From JASGJS01 sp047601185 (GTDB lineage Bacteria > Pseudomonadota > Gammaproteobacteria > JAURND01), in contig JASGJS010000001.1 in the NCBI GenBank assembly GCA_047601185.1, positions 1,116,001-1,180,000 of the forward strand: a stretch of DNA of 64,000 nt. Reading direction: 5' to 3'. Positions 61,496 through 64,000 of this stretch are shown here, one piece after another. The position numbers were made by a program, and so were the translations under genes. The notes under the pieces were generated by a model, which made no database searches, was not told the DNA's origin, and saw nothing but the letters and a program-made list of their open reading frames with translations. Each line of letters starts with the position of its first letter. The stretch's first letter is position 1.

Positions 61496-62710
61496 ATGTT
61501 CCAATCCATCAAAAAACAATACGATTTCTTTTTTACCTTATCAGCAAGCTCAAAATTCATCATTCTAAACTCATTAATATTTTCAGTAAGTAGTTTTATG
61601 ATCATGCCATTTTTGGCAATTTTTTTATCAAAAAATATGCATATGAGTGCTGCTGAGATAGGGATTTTATTAGCGATCGTAACATTTATAAGTTATGGCG
61701 GTAGCATTGTAGGTGGGATTGTCACGCATTGGATTGGGTTGAATACAGCAATGATATTGGCGCTTATTCTACGCTCGATGGGTTTTATATTATTAGCAAC
61801 AGCAACAATAGCACCCAAACTTTCTATCTTGGCAACTTCTCTCATAGCTATGGGTTCAGCCATCTATATGCCGGCCAATAAAGCTTATACCATGTTAACC
61901 GCAGCTGAAAAATTAAAGCCTTTATTTGTCTCGATTTCAAATGCTACTGTCAATATGGGCATGGCTATAGGCCCCTTGATAACGACTTTCTTTATTCATG
62001 ATAATCCCATTTGGCTTTTTAATGCCATAGCGTTTTTACTCATGATGATGGCTTTATTGCATAAAATAAAACTACAAAATATAAGCCTTTCCCATAAATC
62101 CTCCATAAGAAATTTTCCAGTTAGAATGACACTTGCAAAAATTTGGTATTTTTTATTTTTTAATATCATGACTTTCTATGTCTATTTATACTTTCAGGAT
62201 TTTATTGGATTGTATTTTTCGATTGTGTCTAATCTTAAATGGTTTGGCTTGATGATGTTTATTAATTTTACACTACTGTCTTTTTTACAAATGTATTTGG
62301 CCCATGTAATAGCAAGATTAAATTATAAAATTTTAATGTCCTCATCATTTTTATTATTAGCAATAGGTGTATCAATTATCAGTATAGGAAATGTGGTAAC
62401 CTTATTTTTGGGTTCTATTATTTTGACTATTGGGTCAGCTTTTCTGTTTCTAAGGGGTGATTTAGAAATAGTGAACAAGATCCCGGAATATCCTGCAATT
62501 GCCTTTGGTATTCAAAGACTATCAATGGGTGTCAGTGGCATATTGAGCGGAATCGTTGGCGGAAAATTATTTCAATATTATCACCTTTCGAACGCTTTAA
62601 ACATCTTTTGGTTGATGGTTTCCATACAATGCCTATTTGTTTGTTTCCTGGTTATTGTTATACCTCGGCAATTTGCAAAAACTCTCTACCTCGACGTCCC
62701 GCCTACTTGA
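61496..62710 (+). CDS. MFS transporter
   Basis: A 404-residue, 12-helix transporter of the drug-efflux MFS type (MdtH/YceL-like in layout). Loop 2-3 has the reduced motif SYGGSIVGGIVTHWIG and helix 4-5 has AIYMPANKAYTMLTAAEKLK then NATVNMGMAIGPLI (motif C). The sequence is AT-rich with many Ile and Phe. It is unrelated in detail to the Bcr/CflA protein upstream. Substrate is unknown. Confidence 0.85.
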   Translation: MFQSIKKQYDFFFTLSASSKFIILNSLIFSVSSFMIMPFLAIFLSKNMHMSAAEIGILLAIVTFISYGGSIVGGIVTHWIGLNTAMILALILRSMGFILLATATIAPKLSILATSLIAMGSAIYMPANKAYTMLTAAEKLKPLFVSISNATVNMGMAIGPLITTFFIHDNPIWLFNAIAFLLMMMALLHKIKLQNISLSHKSSIRNFPVRMTLAKIWYFLFFNIMTFYVYLYFQDFIGLYFSIVSNLKWFGLMMFINFTLLSFLQMYLAHVIARLNYKILMSSSFLLLAIGVSIISIGNVVTLFLGSIILTIGSAFLFLRGDLEIVNKIPEYPAIAFGIQRLSMGVSGILSGIVGGKLFQYYHLSNALNIFWLMVSIQCLFVCFLVIVIPRQFAKTLYLDVPPT

Positions 62711-62774
62711 TCTAGTTTGCCGCACTATGTGCAATCTCAAGTAGTTCTCTGATAATTGTTTCAAGGAAAATTAC

Positions 62775-63236
62775 ATGCCAAGAATATTAATTCTAGGTAA
62801 TGGTGGGGCAGGTAAAACCTGGTTTGCGCATCAATTGCGTCAAAAATTGAATATAAAAATCATTCATTTAGATGCATTGTATTGGAAAGAGGGTTGGCAG
62901 CATACTTCTAAAGAAGTATGGGAAAAAAGCTTACAAAATGCTATGGAAGGACAGCACTGGATTATGGAAGGGACTCAAATGAGAGATCTAGAGCTAAGAA
63001 TGATTGCGGCTGATCAGATCATTTTTCTAGATACCCCAAGATCTATTTGCTTATGGCGGATATTTAAAAAGGGGTTGGTGCGGAATACTACAACTCGATT
63101 GCCGGATGGCTGTCCAATTAGAGGAATTTCTTGGAGAAGTCTTAAATGGGTTTATTTTTTTCCAATACGTCATAAACCTAAAATATTTGAACTAATCAAA
63201 AAATTAAAAAAAACTTGGATAAAGCTTATCGACTAA
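62775..63236 (+). CDS. Small P-loop kinase, FlaR/topology-modulation-like
   Basis: A 153-residue P-loop protein: Walker A GNGGAGKTWFAHQL near residue 8, HLDALYWKEGW (substrate region), WIMEGTQMRDL and IFLDTPRSICLWRIFKKGLVR (Walker B and lid). This matches the adenylate-kinase-like family often annotated as DNA topology modulation protein FlaR. The real substrate is unknown. The gap 63237-63455 after it holds no gene. Confidence 0.8.
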   Translation: MPRILILGNGGAGKTWFAHQLRQKLNIKIIHLDALYWKEGWQHTSKEVWEKSLQNAMEGQHWIMEGTQMRDLELRMIAADQIIFLDTPRSICLWRIFKKGLVRNTTTRLPDGCPIRGISWRSLKWVYFFPIRHKPKIFELIKKLKKTWIKLID

Positions 63237-63455
63237 AGATGTAAAGGCGCTTTGCAGTGGACAAAAAAGCTATTCCGAGTATCATTTGGATCTTTAGAGC
63301 CAATGATAAGGAAATAGCTTCATACATTCCAGGAGAATTTGTACAAATTAAAACTTTCCCCAAAACATTGTAGCTAATCAGATTCCAAAAACGCCTGATA
63401 ACTATATATTTTGTCTACACCTATTTGAATGCCCTCATCTTTTTTCAAGATGTAA

Positions 63456-64000
63456 TGTCAACCCCCCATTTTTAGTACAACGCATAAGTAGAAATCATAG
63501 CATTTCCCTATATTGCTGTGGTGTCAAATGCCCCAGCGACTGATGGGGTCTTTCCAGGTTATATTCCTGTAACCATTGATCAGTTATGGCTTGCACGTGG
63601 TTAATATCCTTAAATAAATGCACACCTAATACTTCTTCACGATAAGTACGATTAAATCGTTCGATATAAGCATTCTGTGCTGGTTTTCCTGGCTCAATAT
63701 GACGAAGCTTTACACCATGTTTTTTGGCCCAATCAAACATTTCTTTTGAAATATTCTCAGGGCCATTATCCACCCGAAGCTGCATAGGATAACCATGCTT
63801 AATAGATATCCAATCTAAAAACGCTGTTACCCGTTTAGCAGGTAATGATAAATTTGCTTGGATTCCCAATGCTTCCCGATTGCAGTCATCCAGTACATTC
63901 ACAGTGCGAAATCGCCTACCATTTGCAAGTGCATCGCTCATGAAATCCATCGACCAGCTTTCATTCATTTGCATTGGCCAATTCAACGCAGTTTTCTCTC
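63456..64000 (-). mobile_element. IS3-family insertion sequence (type 2, second copy, partial)
   Basis: Identical to 57625-58169 except for one base I can see (A at about 63801 where the first copy has G). It has the same orientation as the first copy and continues past the window edge. The left end TGTCAACCCCCC is preceded by a different flank, which fixes the IS boundary. Confidence 0.92.
63495..64000 (-). CDS. IS3-family transposase OrfB (type 2), partial at the window edge
   Basis: The C-terminal ~167 codons of the same OrfB as 57664-58398, with all three DDE motifs (WSMDFMSDAL, RVDNGPENI, NAYIERFNRTYREE). It is open through the right edge of the window. The one visible difference from the first copy is synonymous (Ile codon). 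Confidence 0.93.
   Translation of the reverse strand, partial: EKTALNWPMQMNESWSMDFMSDALANGRRFRTVNVLDDCNREALGIQANLSLPAKRVTAFLDWISIKHGYPMQLRVDNGPENISKEMFDWAKKHGVKLRHIEPGKPAQNAYIERFNRTYREEVLGVHLFKDINHVQAITDQWLQEYNLERPHQSLGHLTPQQYREML

Overview
The window reads as the chromosome of a gammaproteobacterium, most likely Legionellales (Coxiella/Legionella relatives). This rests on gene content and protein style, not on a 16S gene. Housekeeping blocks have gammaproteobacterial order (nuo operon, grpE-dnaK-dnaJ, rpsU-yqeY-dnaG-rpoD, prfB-lysS, purE-purK). Between them sit large, lysine- and glutamate-rich proteins of no recognisable family that look like the effector repertoire of an intracellular bacterium. 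One ends in a CaaX-type prenylation motif and another has a PmrA-like box upstream. An IS110/IS1111-type element, the group named from Coxiella, is also present.

Layout: 1-6.9 kb is the end of the NADH dehydrogenase operon (nuoH' to nuoN), with short palindromic repeats in the gaps. 7-15 kb holds a family of giant unknown paralogues, one split by a frameshift, separated by a truncated IS630 transposase. 15-18.3 kb has an orphan HigA-like antitoxin, an exported nucleoside deoxyribosyltransferase-like protein and an IS110-family element sitting inside a palindromic repeat. 18.3-26.4 kb carries dnaJ, dnaK, a heavily damaged grpE behind a good sigma-32 promoter, prfB with its programmed +1 frameshift, lysS with a one-base frameshift in a G run, and mnmA. 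26.4-36.4 kb is accessory: two paralogous unknown proteins with matching upstream regions flanking scpB, an ATPase remnant, a structured RNA candidate, and two effector-like genes. 36.6-37.1 kb is a DUF559 endonuclease-like gene bracketed by inverted copies of the palindromic repeat.

37.2-41.9 kb is the macromolecular synthesis operon on the minus strand (rpsU, yqeY, dnaG, rpoD), with a long hairpin inside it. 42-46.8 kb holds purE-purK, a secreted NlpC/P60-like protein, mutY-yggX, a UbiC-like gene and tRNA-Phe. 46.8-52 kb is a decay zone: a ParA remnant beside the tRNA, a truncated cupin, a frameshifted Sel1-repeat gene and a TPR gene broken by an IS3 element with a 4-bp target duplication. 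51.6-57.5 kb has two AAA/DUF4143 ATPases with palindromic upstream sites, a ThpR-like protein and an RstA/RstB-type two-component system. 57.6-64 kb holds two direct, nearly identical IS3 copies bracketing two MFS transporters, an antitoxin remnant, a small P-loop kinase and a membrane protein.

The strongest recurring theme is a palindromic repeat (core CCTTCTCCC...GGGAGAAGG...GATGAGGGG) with at least 14 copies. It is the insertion site of the IS110 element, brackets the DUF559 gene and appears to supply the mutY start codon. Several essential genes (grpE, lysS) carry frameshifts. Some lie in G runs and could be sequencing errors; grpE has too many lesions for that to be a comfortable explanation.
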